A DNA stretch of 64,000 bases from Rhizobium sp. RU33A (GTDB lineage: Bacteria; Pseudomonadota; Alphaproteobacteria; Rhizobiales; Rhizobiaceae), in assembly GCF_900156055.1 (NCBI RefSeq), contig NZ_FTMQ01000004.1, positions 186,001 through 250,000 on the forward strand. Direction: 5' to 3'. The notes beneath the pieces were generated by a model. The model did not search any database. It was not told where the DNA came from and saw nothing but the letters and a program-made list of their open reading frames with translations. Positions 8,729 to 16,897 of the stretch are shown here, one piece after another (position 1 is the first letter of the stretch; each line of letters begins with the position of its first letter). Both the position numbers and the translations under genes were made by a program.

Positions 8729-9139
8729 CTAATCAGCAGACCAATCCGGCTCGCCGCGCAGATCATCCAGCGCCCGGCGTTCCTTCTTCGTCGGCCGGCC
8801 AGCGCCTGGAGCTCGGACGCCTGGCTCAGATGGACTGAAGGGCTTCTTCTCCGGCGGCGGCGTTAGATCTTCATAGAGGAGTTTGGCCTCTTCATAAGGC
8901 CCGCGCCTCTCGCCCGGCAGCTTCACGACGAGCACAAGATCGCGCTCTGGCATCGCGATCTCCAGCTTGTCACCAGGTTTGACCTGATGGCTCACCTGGC
9001 GAACCTTCTGCCCGTTGACGCTCACATGGCCCGCAGTCACGCGGTCCTGCGCGAGGCTGCGTGATTTTGCCACGCGGGCGAAGAACAGCCACTTGTCGAT
9101 ACGCTGACGCGAACCGGTTGGTGGCTGCTTCTCGTCCAT
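8729..9139 (-). CDS. S4-domain RNA-binding protein, HslR-like
   Basis: The 136-residue product begins with an S4 RNA-binding domain (about residues 12-60: RIDKWLFFARVAKSR, then VSVNGQKVRQ) and ends in a basic, Pro-rich tail. This is the layout of heat-shock protein 15 (HslR), which binds stalled 50S subunits carrying nascent chains. The ATG overlaps the stop of the upstream helicase gene by one base (TAATG), so the two are coupled, which suggests a joint RNA or ribosome role. HslR equivalence is likely but not certain. Confidence 0.85.
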   Translation of the reverse strand: MDEKQPPTGSRQRIDKWLFFARVAKSRSLAQDRVTAGHVSVNGQKVRQVSHQVKPGDKLEIAMPERDLVLVVKLPGERRGPYEEAKLLYEDLTPPPEKKPFSPSEPGVRAPGAGRPTKKERRALDDLRGEPDWSAD

Positions 9140-12100
9140 TACTTCTTCAGCTGCTCCTTGAGAGCCGCGAGTTTGGCGAAGGGCGAATCTGGATCGAGCG
9201 GCTTCTCCTTGCGCGGCGGCTTCGCCTCAAAGCGTGCAGGCTGCGACTTGTTGTTGTCGCGCTCCGGACGCGGACCCCGGTCCTTGCGGTCGCCACGATC
9301 CTGGCGGTCGCCCTTGCCGGCAAACTTGCCGCGGTTGTCATCACGACGCTCGCCACGATTGTCCGAGCGCCGATCGTCACGACGACCTTCGCCACGCTTC
9401 TCGCTACCAGCCTCACCGCCTTCACGCGGGGCCTGATTGCGCTGACCCTGCGGACGACGATCGCCGCCGGGGCGGCCCGTACCACGCTGGTTGTCGCTGC
9501 GGCCACCCGGACGCCAGAGGAGAACCGGCTTCGGCTCGGTGGCTTCGGCAGGCTGCTCCGCCGAGGGGGCATCTTCCGCTGCGACGGCGGGCTGCTCTTC
9601 GGCAACGGCCGCAGGGGCCTCGCCTTCGCTTGCCGTTTCGCCAGACTGATCGGCATCGTCAACACCGTCGTCTTCGCTCTTCTCAGAAGCTGCGGCCTCC
9701 GTGGGGGCAGAGCCGGTCTGCGCCGCCAGGAACGCGGCCGCCTCTTCGGCGGAGACGCTGTCCGCCCGGTAGCCGAGACCCTTCAGGATCTCTTCCATAT
9801 CATCAGGGGTCGCGCCAAGGATCGACAGCATAGCAGTCGTGGTGGTGAAACGACGACCGTCATACGCGCCATCAGGGCGTGCCGGCGAACCGGGCTTCCA
9901 CTGCAGCAGCGGACGGATCAGGTCGGCGAGACGCTCGAGGATGTCGATACGCACTGCACGCTTGCCGAGGAACCGGAAGCCGGCGAGCTTGTAGAACATG
10001 CGCTCATAGCTCGGTTCGGTGACGACAGAGGTACGACCGGCCGCCAGAACGGGGATAAGATCGCCGTAACCCGGCTTGTCGAGACCGTCATGCTTCAACG
10101 CCCAAAGGAGCGTGATGAGTTCAGCCGGCGCCGGCTTCAGAAGGGTCGGCATGAAGATGTGGTAGGCACCGAAACGCACGCCATAGCGACGCATTGAGGC
10201 GCGGCCATCCTGGTCAAGGGTCTTTACGTCATCTGCGACATCACGGCGGAAGAGCACGCCGAGATTTTCGACGAGCTGGAAGGCCAGCCCCTTGGCCAGG
10301 CCCTGCAGGTCTTCGGCGCGCGACAGATCGTCGAGCGGCTTCAGGACCGTCGAGATATGATGATTGACGAAACGCTCAATGCGGGCGGCAACGTGATCCC
10401 GGGCGATGCCGGTCAGCTGTTCGTCCGCGAGTACGATGACGCGGGGATGCAGGATGTGATCCGTCCCGATCAGACGCGCGACCGGATCGCCGACCCAGCG
10501 AACGAGACCGTCCGAGCCGATGGCAAGATCATTATTGCCGGAAGCGTGCAGGCGCGCGGCGCGCGCCTCGAATTCGAGCGCCAGCGCCTTGTAGGCGGCA
10601 GCCTGAACGGCCTTCGCGTCCGGGCCCTCCATGCCGGAGATCGGCGTGAACCGGAACCCCGCAAGTTGTCCCATGGCATGGCCTTCCACGAAGACATCGC
10701 CGTTCACACTGATTTCAGCTTCCAACATCGCATTCTCTCTCAAGCGCTTCATGAGCACAGATGTCCTGCGATCAACAAAGCGTTTCGTCAACCGTTCATG
10801 TAGCGCATCGGACAATCGGTCTTCGATTTCCCGCGTCTTTTCTTGCCAGTGTGTCGGATCGGCAAGCCAGCCGGGCCGGTTCGACACATAAGTCCACGTT
10901 CTGATCTGCGCGATCCGCGCCGAAAGCGTATCGATTTCGCCATCGGTGCGATCCGCTCGGCGCACCTGCTCGGCGAGAAAGTCCTCGTTGACGGTGCCCC
11001 GCCTGACCAGATCAAAATACAGACTCTGAATCAAATCAGCATGCTGTGCAGGCGTAATGCGCCGATAGTCGGGCAGCGCGCAGGCTTCCCAGAGTTTTTC
11101 CACCCGTTCGGGCCGATCGGTGATGTCGGAAATCTCGGGATAGCGCGAAAGATATTCCAACGCCTGCTGATCGGTCGCCGGCAGCGCGCGCGTCAATCCT
11201 TCGACACGCGGCACCGCATCGAGGCTTCTCTGCAGGCCAGCAATCGACGAGAAATCGAATTTTTCAGTCCGCCATTGCAACACTTTGACGGAATCGAATT
11301 GATGCGTTTGCAGCCGGTCGACCAGCTCTTCATCGAAGGGAGCCACCCGTCCGGTCACGCCGAATGTGCCATCCTTGATGTGACGCCCGGCACGACCCGC
11401 GATCTGGCCAAGCTCGCCCGGATTGAGGTTGCGAAACTGATAGCCGTCGAACTTTCGATCCTGCGCAAAGGCGACATGATCGACATCGAGGTTGAGACCC
11501 ATGCCGATGGCATCGGTCGCCACCAGGTAGTCCACGTCGCCTTCCTGATAGAGACCGACCTGGGCATTGCGCGTCCGCGGGCTGAGCGCACCCAGCACGA
11601 CAGCCGCCCCACCCCGCTGACGGCGGATCAGCTCGGCGATCGCATAGACTTCGTCCGCGGAGAACGCGACGATGGCTGTCCGCTGCGGCAGACGCGTGAT
11701 CTTCTTCTGGCCTGCATAGAAAAGCTGCGACAGGCGGGGGCGCTCGACGATGGTGATTCCGGGCAACAGCTGAATGAGTATCGACTTCATCGTTGCCGAG
11801 CCGAGAAGCAGCGTTTCCTCGCGCCCCCTCAGATGCAGCAGACGATCGGTGAAGATATGCCCACGCTCCAGATCGCCCGCAAGCTGGATCTCGTCGATCG
11901 CAACGAAGGCCGCCTTGGTTTCACGCGGCATCGCCTCGACTGTGCAAACGGAGAAGCGCGCTTTCGGCGGGCTGATTTTCTCCTCACCGGTCACAAGTGC
12001 CACGTTTTGTGCACCGACGCGCTCGACCACGCGCGTGTAGACCTCTCGGGCAAGCAATCTCAGCGGCAGACCAATGATGCCCGACCCGTGCGCGACCATG

Positions 12101-12192
12101 CGTTCGATGGCGAAATGGGTCTTGCCGGTATTGGTTGGCCCCAGCACAGCATTGACGCCGCGGCCACTCAGGATCATGGGTTGCGTATTCAA
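9139..12192 (-). CDS. Suv3-like DEAD/DEAH-box RNA helicase with long charged C-terminal tail
   Basis: About 1,017 residues. The N-terminal core has Walker A GPTNTGKT, a DEIQ Walker B, motif III GSAT and the C-terminal helicase block DAIGMGLNLDVDHVAF...QIAGRAGR, closest to the mitochondrial Suv3 / rhizobial 'helicase-related' family. The last 180 or so residues are low-complexity, rich in R, G, D and Q, and look disordered and RNA-binding. The start is debatable: a TTG at 12192 has GGAG at good spacing, while ATG 12177 has no site. An upstream ATG at 12339 gives atypical sequence. It is coupled to the S4 gene. Confidence 0.88.
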   Translation of the reverse strand: MNTQPMILSGRGVNAVLGPTNTGKTHFAIERMVAHGSGIIGLPLRLLAREVYTRVVERVGAQNVALVTGEEKISPPKARFSVCTVEAMPRETKAAFVAIDEIQLAGDLERGHIFTDRLLHLRGREETLLLGSATMKSILIQLLPGITIVERPRLSQLFYAGQKKITRLPQRTAIVAFSADEVYAIAELIRRQRGGAAVVLGALSPRTRNAQVGLYQEGDVDYLVATDAIGMGLNLDVDHVAFAQDRKFDGYQFRNLNPGELGQIAGRAGRHIKDGTFGVTGRVAPFDEELVDRLQTHQFDSVKVLQWRTEKFDFSSIAGLQRSLDAVPRVEGLTRALPATDQQALEYLSRYPEISDITDRPERVEKLWEACALPDYRRITPAQHADLIQSLYFDLVRRGTVNEDFLAEQVRRADRTDGEIDTLSARIAQIRTWTYVSNRPGWLADPTHWQEKTREIEDRLSDALHERLTKRFVDRRTSVLMKRLRENAMLEAEISVNGDVFVEGHAMGQLAGFRFTPISGMEGPDAKAVQAAAYKALALEFEARAARLHASGNNDLAIGSDGLVRWVGDPVARLIGTDHILHPRVIVLADEQLTGIARDHVAARIERFVNHHISTVLKPLDDLSRAEDLQGLAKGLAFQLVENLGVLFRRDVADDVKTLDQDGRASMRRYGVRFGAYHIFMPTLLKPAPAELITLLWALKHDGLDKPGYGDLIPVLAAGRTSVVTEPSYERMFYKLAGFRFLGKRAVRIDILERLADLIRPLLQWKPGSPARPDGAYDGRRFTTTTAMLSILGATPDDMEEILKGLGYRADSVSAEEAAAFLAAQTGSAPTEAAASEKSEDDGVDDADQSGETASEGEAPAAVAEEQPAVAAEDAPSAEQPAEATEPKPVLLWRPGGRSDNQRGTGRPGGDRRPQGQRNQAPREGGEAGSEKRGEGRRDDRRSDNRGERRDDNRGKFAGKGDRQDRGDRKDRGPRPERDNNKSQPARFEAKPPRKEKPLDPDSPFAKLAALKEQLKK

Positions 12193-12353
12193 AGACCGCT
12201 CCGCTAGTCGGGACCGCGCTTTTCCGCACACCGGCACCCTCGGCCAACACATGGCGACGAAGAGGGGCAAAGGCAAGGCGCTTGATGCATTCATCCCAGA
12301 ATTCGGCAGAAAGCTGAGTCCGATCAGAACCTTGCGCACCCGGAACAGGGTGC

Positions 12354-12402
12354 GAACGAATCAGCGACGAATCGATGACTCCGGCAGATTCAGGCTTTGT
12401 TC
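12354..12402 (+). repeat. 49-bp direct repeat, copy A
   Basis: Aligned without gaps to 14070-14118 it shares 36 of 49 bases, and 20 of the first 21. Inside it the hexamer CGAATC occurs twice, 11 bp apart, so both copies lie on the same helix face. The two copies flank the hydrolase-DUF3309-lipoprotein module in the same orientation. Confidence 0.65.
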
Positions 12403-12482
12403 TTGGGCCGCATTCAGGAGGGCAGCGGGATTGCGTTAACGCTGGACCTTAAGGAACTGCACCGAGAGGCGACGACGGAGAT

Positions 12483-12508
12483 GGAACAATTGCGAACAGC
12501 TTCACGTT
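12483..12508 (+). promoter_or_regulatory. Candidate EcfG-type (general stress) promoter of the hydrolase
   Basis: GGAAC at 12483-12487 and CGTT ending at 12508 are separated by 17 bases (18 counted to GTT), one base longer than the two better sites in this window. The predicted start lies only about 15 bases before the hydrolase ATG, leaving just enough room for its GAGGTG ribosome site. Confidence 0.5.
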
Positions 12509-12529
12509 GCGCCGCCGAGGTGAAACCTG

Positions 12530-13606
12530 ATGACACTGTCCCCGCCGCCTGCCGAATGGATTGGAGCTAACGACCTGCCCCAGGACTTTGTCCTGATCCA
12601 CGGCATGGTCATGGCCCCGTCGTTCTGGCGCACCTATTCCCCGGATGTCGTGCGAAGGGCGCGCAGTGCCGCATACGCCCTGCCAGGACATCACCCATGG
12701 AAGCTATCCGAGCCAGGCCAGGCGATCACGCCCAAAGCCGTCGCTTCCGCCTATGCAGAAGCGATCCGGCGAGACTTCGGCGGCAGGCCGGTGACGCTGA
12801 TCGGCCATTCGACCGGCGGCTTCGTGTCTCTCCTGATCGCCCGGCATTTCCCGGAACTCGTGAAGTCGATCGTTTTGATCGGCGCCTTTGCCTGCGGTCG
12901 TTTCGAAGGCCAGGAACGGCTGCCAGCCAAATTGCTGCGCGTGCCGCGCGTCGGACCATTCCTGTTTCGTCAGTTCTTCCAGCGCTGGATCTCCACGAGC
13001 GAGCAATTCCGCTGGGGGTCGATCGAATGCGTCTTCGACAAGGGGTGTCCCTGGCAAAACGAACGTGCCGTTGCGGCCATGGAAGATGTGCGGCTGCAGT
13101 TGCAGCAAGCCCGGCCCGAGGACATCGCAGCCTGCATCCAGTTCATGTCGGCAACCACCCTGGTCAACGACCTATCCGAGATCGGCCGGCCAGTGCTCAA
13201 CATCGTCGGAGCCGAGGACGCCATTGTCCCTTCGGCGCATCAGTTGCGAGTGTCGAGGCTCCTGCCCCAGGCGCAGACGGTGCTCCTGCGAAACTGTGGC
13301 CATTTGCCGATGGTGGAGCATCAGACAATGACGGCGGGGCTCATCACTGCGTTTGTGGATGGAATGGCGACGATCGAGGAGAAGCGGCAGCGTCAGATAA
13401 CTGCTCCGGTCGGGAAAGCTGCAGCCGACCTGTTCCGTCTGCTGGCTCTTGGTCTTCGTCGAACGGAACAAACTGTCTCCGGTCGCGTTCAAACGGCACA
13501 ACAAACTGTCTTTTATCCAGGCTCAGGAGAGGGTCCAAATGAGTACTATCCTCATCGTCATTCTAATTCTGCTTCTCGTCGGCGCGCTGCCGAGTTGGGG
13601 CTATAG
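12530..13606 (+). CDS. Alpha/beta hydrolase with C-terminal extension
   Basis: The 358-residue product has an alpha/beta hydrolase core: FVLIHGMVMAPSFW, the oxyanion region, the nucleophile elbow GHSTGG, the acid in AEDAIVPS and the histidine in GHLPMVEH. The core ends near residue 280. A further 75 residues of unremarkable, Arg- and Ser-rich sequence then overlap both the candidate promoter and the first 68 bases of the DUF3309 gene in another frame. A frameshift or lost stop near the end is possible. The start has GAGGTG upstream. The substrate is unknown; context suggests general stress. Confidence 0.8.
   Translation: MTLSPPPAEWIGANDLPQDFVLIHGMVMAPSFWRTYSPDVVRRARSAAYALPGHHPWKLSEPGQAITPKAVASAYAEAIRRDFGGRPVTLIGHSTGGFVSLLIARHFPELVKSIVLIGAFACGRFEGQERLPAKLLRVPRVGPFLFRQFFQRWISTSEQFRWGSIECVFDKGCPWQNERAVAAMEDVRLQLQQARPEDIAACIQFMSATTLVNDLSEIGRPVLNIVGAEDAIVPSAHQLRVSRLLPQAQTVLLRNCGHLPMVEHQTMTAGLITAFVDGMATIEEKRQRQITAPVGKAAADLFRLLALGLRRTEQTVSGRVQTAQQTVFYPGSGEGPNEYYPHRHSNSASRRRAAELGL
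13465..13489 (+). promoter_or_regulatory. Candidate EcfG-type (general stress) promoter of the DUF3309 gene
   Basis: GGAAC at 13465-13469 and CGTT ending at 13489 have the 16-base spacing of alphaproteobacterial EcfG promoters. The predicted start, near 13497, is about 40 bases before the DUF3309 ATG. The site lies inside the hydrolase's 3' coding sequence. DUF3309 genes are, to my knowledge, often general-stress genes in Rhizobiales. Confidence 0.68.
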
Positions 13607-13691
13607 CCGCGGCTGGGGCTACGGTCCGTCGGGGGGTCTTGGCCTCGTACTGCTCATCCTCATCATCCTGATGTTGATGGGTCGAATTTGA
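13539..13691 (+). CDS. DUF3309 family small membrane protein
   Basis: A 50-residue protein starting MSTILIVILILLLVGALPSWGYS, then a Gly-rich turn and a second hydrophobic stretch ending LILIILMLMGRI. This is the full DUF3309 pattern with two short membrane segments. It overlaps the end of the hydrolase frame by 68 bases in another frame. A GGAGAGGG ribosome site precedes its ATG, and an EcfG-type promoter lies 50 bases upstream. The function of the family is unknown. Confidence 0.85.
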   Translation: MSTILIVILILLLVGALPSWGYSRGWGYGPSGGLGLVLLILIILMLMGRI

Positions 13692-13732
13692 CCTGAAGTG
13701 AAATCCAACTCCACGTGAAAAGGTATAGCACG

Positions 13733-13987
13733 ATGAAAAAGACCCTTCTGGCACTTGCGCTGATCGCTCCCCTCGCATCCTGCACGGCCACCGAACGTGG
13801 CGCCGGCATCGGCGCAGCTTCCGGCGCCATCATCGGTGGTGTAGCAACCGGCAATGTCCGCGGCGCAGCCATCGGCGCAGGCGTGGGTGGCGTTGCTGGC
13901 GCCCTGATCGGCAATTCGCAGGAACGCAGCGGTTACTGCGTCTATCGCGACCGCTATGGCCGCACCTACGAAGCGCGCTGCCGCTAA
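13733..13987 (+). CDS. Glycine-zipper lipoprotein
   Basis: The 84-residue product has a lipoprotein signal ending LASC (Cys17). It is followed by a glycine-zipper helix pair (GAGIGAASGAIIGG, GAAIGAGVGGVAGALIG) and a short C-terminal tail with YCVYRDRYGRTYEARC. ATG 13733 has AAAAGG upstream; the frame opens at a GTG at 13715. The gene follows DUF3309 by 41 bases and ends before a terminator, so it is probably the last gene of the stress-driven unit. Such proteins sit in the outer membrane; the function is unknown. Confidence 0.85.
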   Translation: MKKTLLALALIAPLASCTATERGAGIGAASGAIIGGVATGNVRGAAIGAGVGGVAGALIGNSQERSGYCVYRDRYGRTYEARCR

Positions 13988-14006
13988 CAGCTGCCTCGTC
14001 GAAAAG

Positions 14007-14037
14007 GCCGCCGATCCCTAGGGTTCGGCGGCTTTTT
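14007..14037 (+). terminator. Terminator after the glycine-zipper lipoprotein gene
   Basis: The stem GCCGCCGA / TCGGCGGC with a ten-base loop is followed by TTTTT, 20 bases after the stop codon. Confidence 0.85.
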
Positions 14038-14069
14038 CGTGCCCTGAATTAACTTCTCGATCAAATCCG

Positions 14070-14118
14070 GAACGAATCAACGACGAATCGCGGACTGAGC
14101 AGTCTTCCCGGTTTGTTC
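14070..14118 (+). repeat. 49-bp direct repeat, copy B
   Basis: Second copy of the element at 12354-12402, in the same orientation, 36 of 49 bases identical without gaps. It lies past the terminator of the stress module and is not directly upstream of any plus-strand gene. That argues against it being only a shared promoter. Confidence 0.65.
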
Positions 14119-14198
14119 ACCGCTAGATATTGCTAAATAACAATTGGTTAACCATAGAGCACGGTGGATATTAAGAACTTCGCGCACCGTTGCTGAGT

Positions 14199-14552
14199 TC
14201 AATCATTAACAGGAAGTCCAAGCCTTTCGCGCAAGGCGCGATACTGTACCGGATTTGTATCGGACATCGCTTCTTCCCGGTCCGAGGGCAGATCCTCATA
14301 ATCAATCGGATCAGCGAACTGGTCCGACGTGAAGTCGATGCGGCGACCAGCAATCAGGTTGTAGAAGTGCGGCCCCTGCTGAAGGGGCGTCTTCAAAATC
14401 TGCCCGCCAAACAGGTCCTGAACAACAAGGCTAGTGACACCACACTGGCCCCTTGCCGGATTGTCCGATGACCACAGGCTGGAGGTCTCGCGCGACCAAG
14501 CTTTTGTCAGGCTCTCGGCAAATTGCGCGAGATCTTCGGGCGATTGGATCAT
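14199..14552 (-). CDS. YunG-like hypothetical protein
   Basis: About 117 residues with the pattern ETSSLWS...ARGQCGVTSLVVQDLFGGQIL...HFYNLIAGRRIDFTSDQF, which matches the YunG family of Bacillus (an uncharacterised small protein with a conserved GQC-VTALVVQD core and a His-Tyr-Asn block). A Cys and a His in conserved positions are compatible with a papain-like fold, but that is inference. ATG 14552 has GGGAA upstream; ATG 14585 would add eleven residues running into the terminator hairpin of phbB. No neighbour hints at its role. Confidence 0.7.
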   Translation of the reverse strand: MIQSPEDLAQFAESLTKAWSRETSSLWSSDNPARGQCGVTSLVVQDLFGGQILKTPLQQGPHFYNLIAGRRIDFTSDQFADPIDYEDLPSDREEAMSDTNPVQYRALRERLGLPVND

Positions 14553-14570
14553 GGCGTTTCCCAGGAACAA

Positions 14571-14593
14571 ACAAGGCCGGCGCAAGGCCGGCC
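14571..14593 (-). terminator. Terminator after phbB
   Basis: On the minus strand the stem GGCCGGC / GCCGGCC with a five-base loop is followed by T-rich TTGTTTG, 25 bases past the phbB stop. It ends just upstream of the YunG-like gene. Confidence 0.7.
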
Positions 14594-14617
14594 TCGAAGT
14601 CGAAACCTCTCCGTAAC

Positions 14618-15343
14618 TTACACGAAAAACTGCCCACCATTCGCGGAAATCGTCGATCCGGTGATGAAGCCTGCATCGTCAGAGGCAAGGAACACGACAC
14701 AACGGGCGATCTCTTCGGGCTCGCCGAGACGACCGACCGGGATCTGTGGAATGATCCGCTCGTTCAACACCTTTTCCGGGATGGCGCGAACCATCTCAGT
14801 CCCAATATAGCCCGGGCAGATGGCATTGACGGTGATGCCCTTGGCGGCACCTTCCTGGGCGAGCGCCTTGGTGAAACCGAGATCGCCGGCCTTCGCCGCG
14901 GAATAGTTGGCCTGCCCCATCTGGCCCTTCTGGCCATTGATTGAGGAGATGTTGATGACGCGACCGAAGCTACGGTCACGCATGCCGGTCCAGACCGGGT
15001 GGGTCATGTTGAAGAGACCGGTGAGGTTGGTGTTGATCACCTCGCCCCACTGCTCGGGCGTCATCTTGTGGAACATCGCGTCGCGGGTGATGCCGGCATT
15101 GTTGACGAGCACCTCCACCGGACCAAGTGCAGCCTCAACCGCAGCGATACCGTCGACGCAGGCCTGGTAATTGGAGACATCCCATTTGAACACCGGAATG
15201 CCGGTCTCGGCTTCGAAGGCCTTGGCCTTCTCTTCATTGCCGGCGAAGTTCGCCGCGACCTTGTAGCCTGCGTTCTTCAAGGCGACCGAAATCGCGGCAC
15301 CAATGCCGCGCGTGCCACCGGTTACCAAAGCCACTCTGCTCAT
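14618..15343 (-). CDS. phbB: Acetoacetyl-CoA reductase (NADPH)
   Basis: The 241-residue short-chain dehydrogenase has the N-terminal cofactor motif TGGTRGIG, NNAG (81-84), the catalytic Ser at 133/134, Tyr147 and Lys151 (YSAAK), and the PhaB-specific C-terminus ending in FITGSTISANGGQFFV. It reduces acetoacetyl-CoA to (R)-3-hydroxybutyryl-CoA for polyhydroxybutyrate. GGGGAGGAC precedes the ATG. It lies downstream of phbA on the same strand with a 148-base gap, so the two are likely co-expressed. Confidence 0.96.
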   Translation of the reverse strand: MSRVALVTGGTRGIGAAISVALKNAGYKVAANFAGNEEKAKAFEAETGIPVFKWDVSNYQACVDGIAAVEAALGPVEVLVNNAGITRDAMFHKMTPEQWGEVINTNLTGLFNMTHPVWTGMRDRSFGRVINISSINGQKGQMGQANYSAAKAGDLGFTKALAQEGAAKGITVNAICPGYIGTEMVRAIPEKVLNERIIPQIPVGRLGEPEEIARCVVFLASDDAGFITGSTISANGGQFFV

Positions 15344-15491
15344 GCTGTCCTCCCCGTTCTTTTTCTATGGGTTCCCATCTGGATCACCGTCGCGTTCCCG
15401 TCGCAACGGCATGACTTGCCCCTCCCGGCCAAGAGCCGGGACGGAAATTCGTCGGGTCAAGGGCGAACGGCCACCATTCGAAGAGGCCGGA

Positions 15492-16673
15492 TCAGAATGC
15501 CTCGAGGCACATGGCAACACCCATGCCACCGCCGATGCACAGCGTGGCGAGGCCCTTCTTGGCGCCGCGACGCTTCATCTCGAACAGCAGCGTGTTGAGG
15601 ATACGGGCGCCGGACGCGCCGACCGGATGGCCGATCGCGATCGCGCCACCATTGACGTTGACGATCGAGGTATCCCAGCCGAGATCCTTGTTCACGGCGC
15701 AGGCCTGTGCAGCAAAGGCTTCGTTGGCTTCGACCAGATCGAGATCGGTGATCTTCCAGCCGGCTTTCTCAAGCGCCTTGCGCGACGCCGGGATTGGGCC
15801 AGTGCCCATGATCTTCGGATCGACACCTGCGGTCGCCCAAGAGACGACACGGGCGAGCGGCGCGATACCACGACGCGAAGCCTCAGCCTCGGTCATCAGC
15901 AGGGCGGCCGCCGCACCATCATTGATACCGGATGCGTTGCCGGCGGTGACCGTGCCTTCCTTGTCGAAGGCGGGTTTCAGCTTCTGCATGCTTTCGAGCG
16001 TCGCACCGATGCGGATGTACTCATCCTGATCGACAGTGACGTCGCCCTTGCGGCTGGGCACGATGACAGGAACGATTTCGTCCTTGAAACGGCCGGCAAC
16101 CTGGGCGGCCTCCGCCTTGTTCTGCGAAGCGACCGCAAAGGCGTCCTGTTCGTCGCGGGTCAACTGCCACTGCCGGGCAACATTTTCCGCGGTCGTGCCC
16201 ATGTGATATCCGTAGAAGGCATCGGTAAGGCCGTCCTTGATCATGGTGTCGACCATCTTCAGGTCGCCCATCTTGGTGCCGTTACGCAGGTGCGCGCAGT
16301 GCGGCGCCATCGACATCGATTCCTGCCCGCCGGCGATGATGATCTTCGCGTCGCCTGTCGCGATCTGCTGCATGCCGATGGCGACGGCACGCAAGCCGGA
16401 ACCGCAGAGCTGATTGAGACCCCAGGCCGTCGCCTCCTGCGGAATACCGGCTTTCATCGCTGCCTGGCGAGCCGGGTTCTGGCCCTGCCCTGCGGTAAGG
16501 ATCTGCCCGAGAATGACTTCGTCGACTTCACCCGCCTCCACGCCGGCGCGCTCCAGTACGGCCTTGATGGCGATGGCGCCTAGATCATGCGCTGCGACGG
16601 ATGACAACGCCCCGTTGAAAGATCCGACCGGGGTTCTGGCAGCGCTCGCGATAACGATGGACGGGGTGCTCAT
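15492..16673 (-). CDS. phbA: Acetyl-CoA acetyltransferase (beta-ketothiolase)
   Basis: The 393-residue thiolase has the acyl-enzyme cysteine Cys90 (NQLCGSG), His349 (GHPVGASG) and Cys379 (CIGGGMG), all at family positions. It condenses two acetyl-CoA to acetoacetyl-CoA, the first step to polyhydroxybutyrate. ATG 16673 with GAGGAG upstream is chosen over an ATG at 16751 that adds 26 atypical residues. It forms a unit with phbB and is divergent from phaR. Confidence 0.96.
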   Translation of the reverse strand: MSTPSIVIASAARTPVGSFNGALSSVAAHDLGAIAIKAVLERAGVEAGEVDEVILGQILTAGQGQNPARQAAMKAGIPQEATAWGLNQLCGSGLRAVAIGMQQIATGDAKIIIAGGQESMSMAPHCAHLRNGTKMGDLKMVDTMIKDGLTDAFYGYHMGTTAENVARQWQLTRDEQDAFAVASQNKAEAAQVAGRFKDEIVPVIVPSRKGDVTVDQDEYIRIGATLESMQKLKPAFDKEGTVTAGNASGINDGAAAALLMTEAEASRRGIAPLARVVSWATAGVDPKIMGTGPIPASRKALEKAGWKITDLDLVEANEAFAAQACAVNKDLGWDTSIVNVNGGAIAIGHPVGASGARILNTLLFEMKRRGAKKGLATLCIGGGMGVAMCLEAF

Positions 16674-16897
16674 GGAGGTCTCCTCGGGTTTTATGATTGA
16701 GGAGAAACTGACAAAGACTGTCGCCGGTGTCAAACAAGATAAGCCCGGCATTCTCGTTCTTTGGTTGCGCTTTCCTGTCTTTCGTCAAATGCCGATCCTG
16801 CATCGCACAAAGAGATTGTCACCGGACTGAATTTGCGCTTACACTTGACTTCGGGAAGAGCAAAAACAATCGAAAAACGACGGGTTAGGAGACAGAA

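Larger units (their letters stand above)
12193..12529. other. 337-bp intergenic region between helicase and hydrolase genes
   Basis: The region serves two divergent genes. It holds copy A of a 49-bp repeat (12354-12402) that recurs at 14070-14118, and a candidate EcfG-type promoter at 12483-12508 just before the hydrolase. I see no further open frame with a coding look. Confidence 0.6.

Noticed and set aside
12697..13542. 281-residue open frame within the hydrolase gene
   Set aside because: Same-strand shadow; the hydrolase frame carries the catalytic motifs and a ribosome site.
14069..14093. GGAAC at the start of repeat copy B as a promoter
   Set aside because: No GTT at any acceptable spacing.
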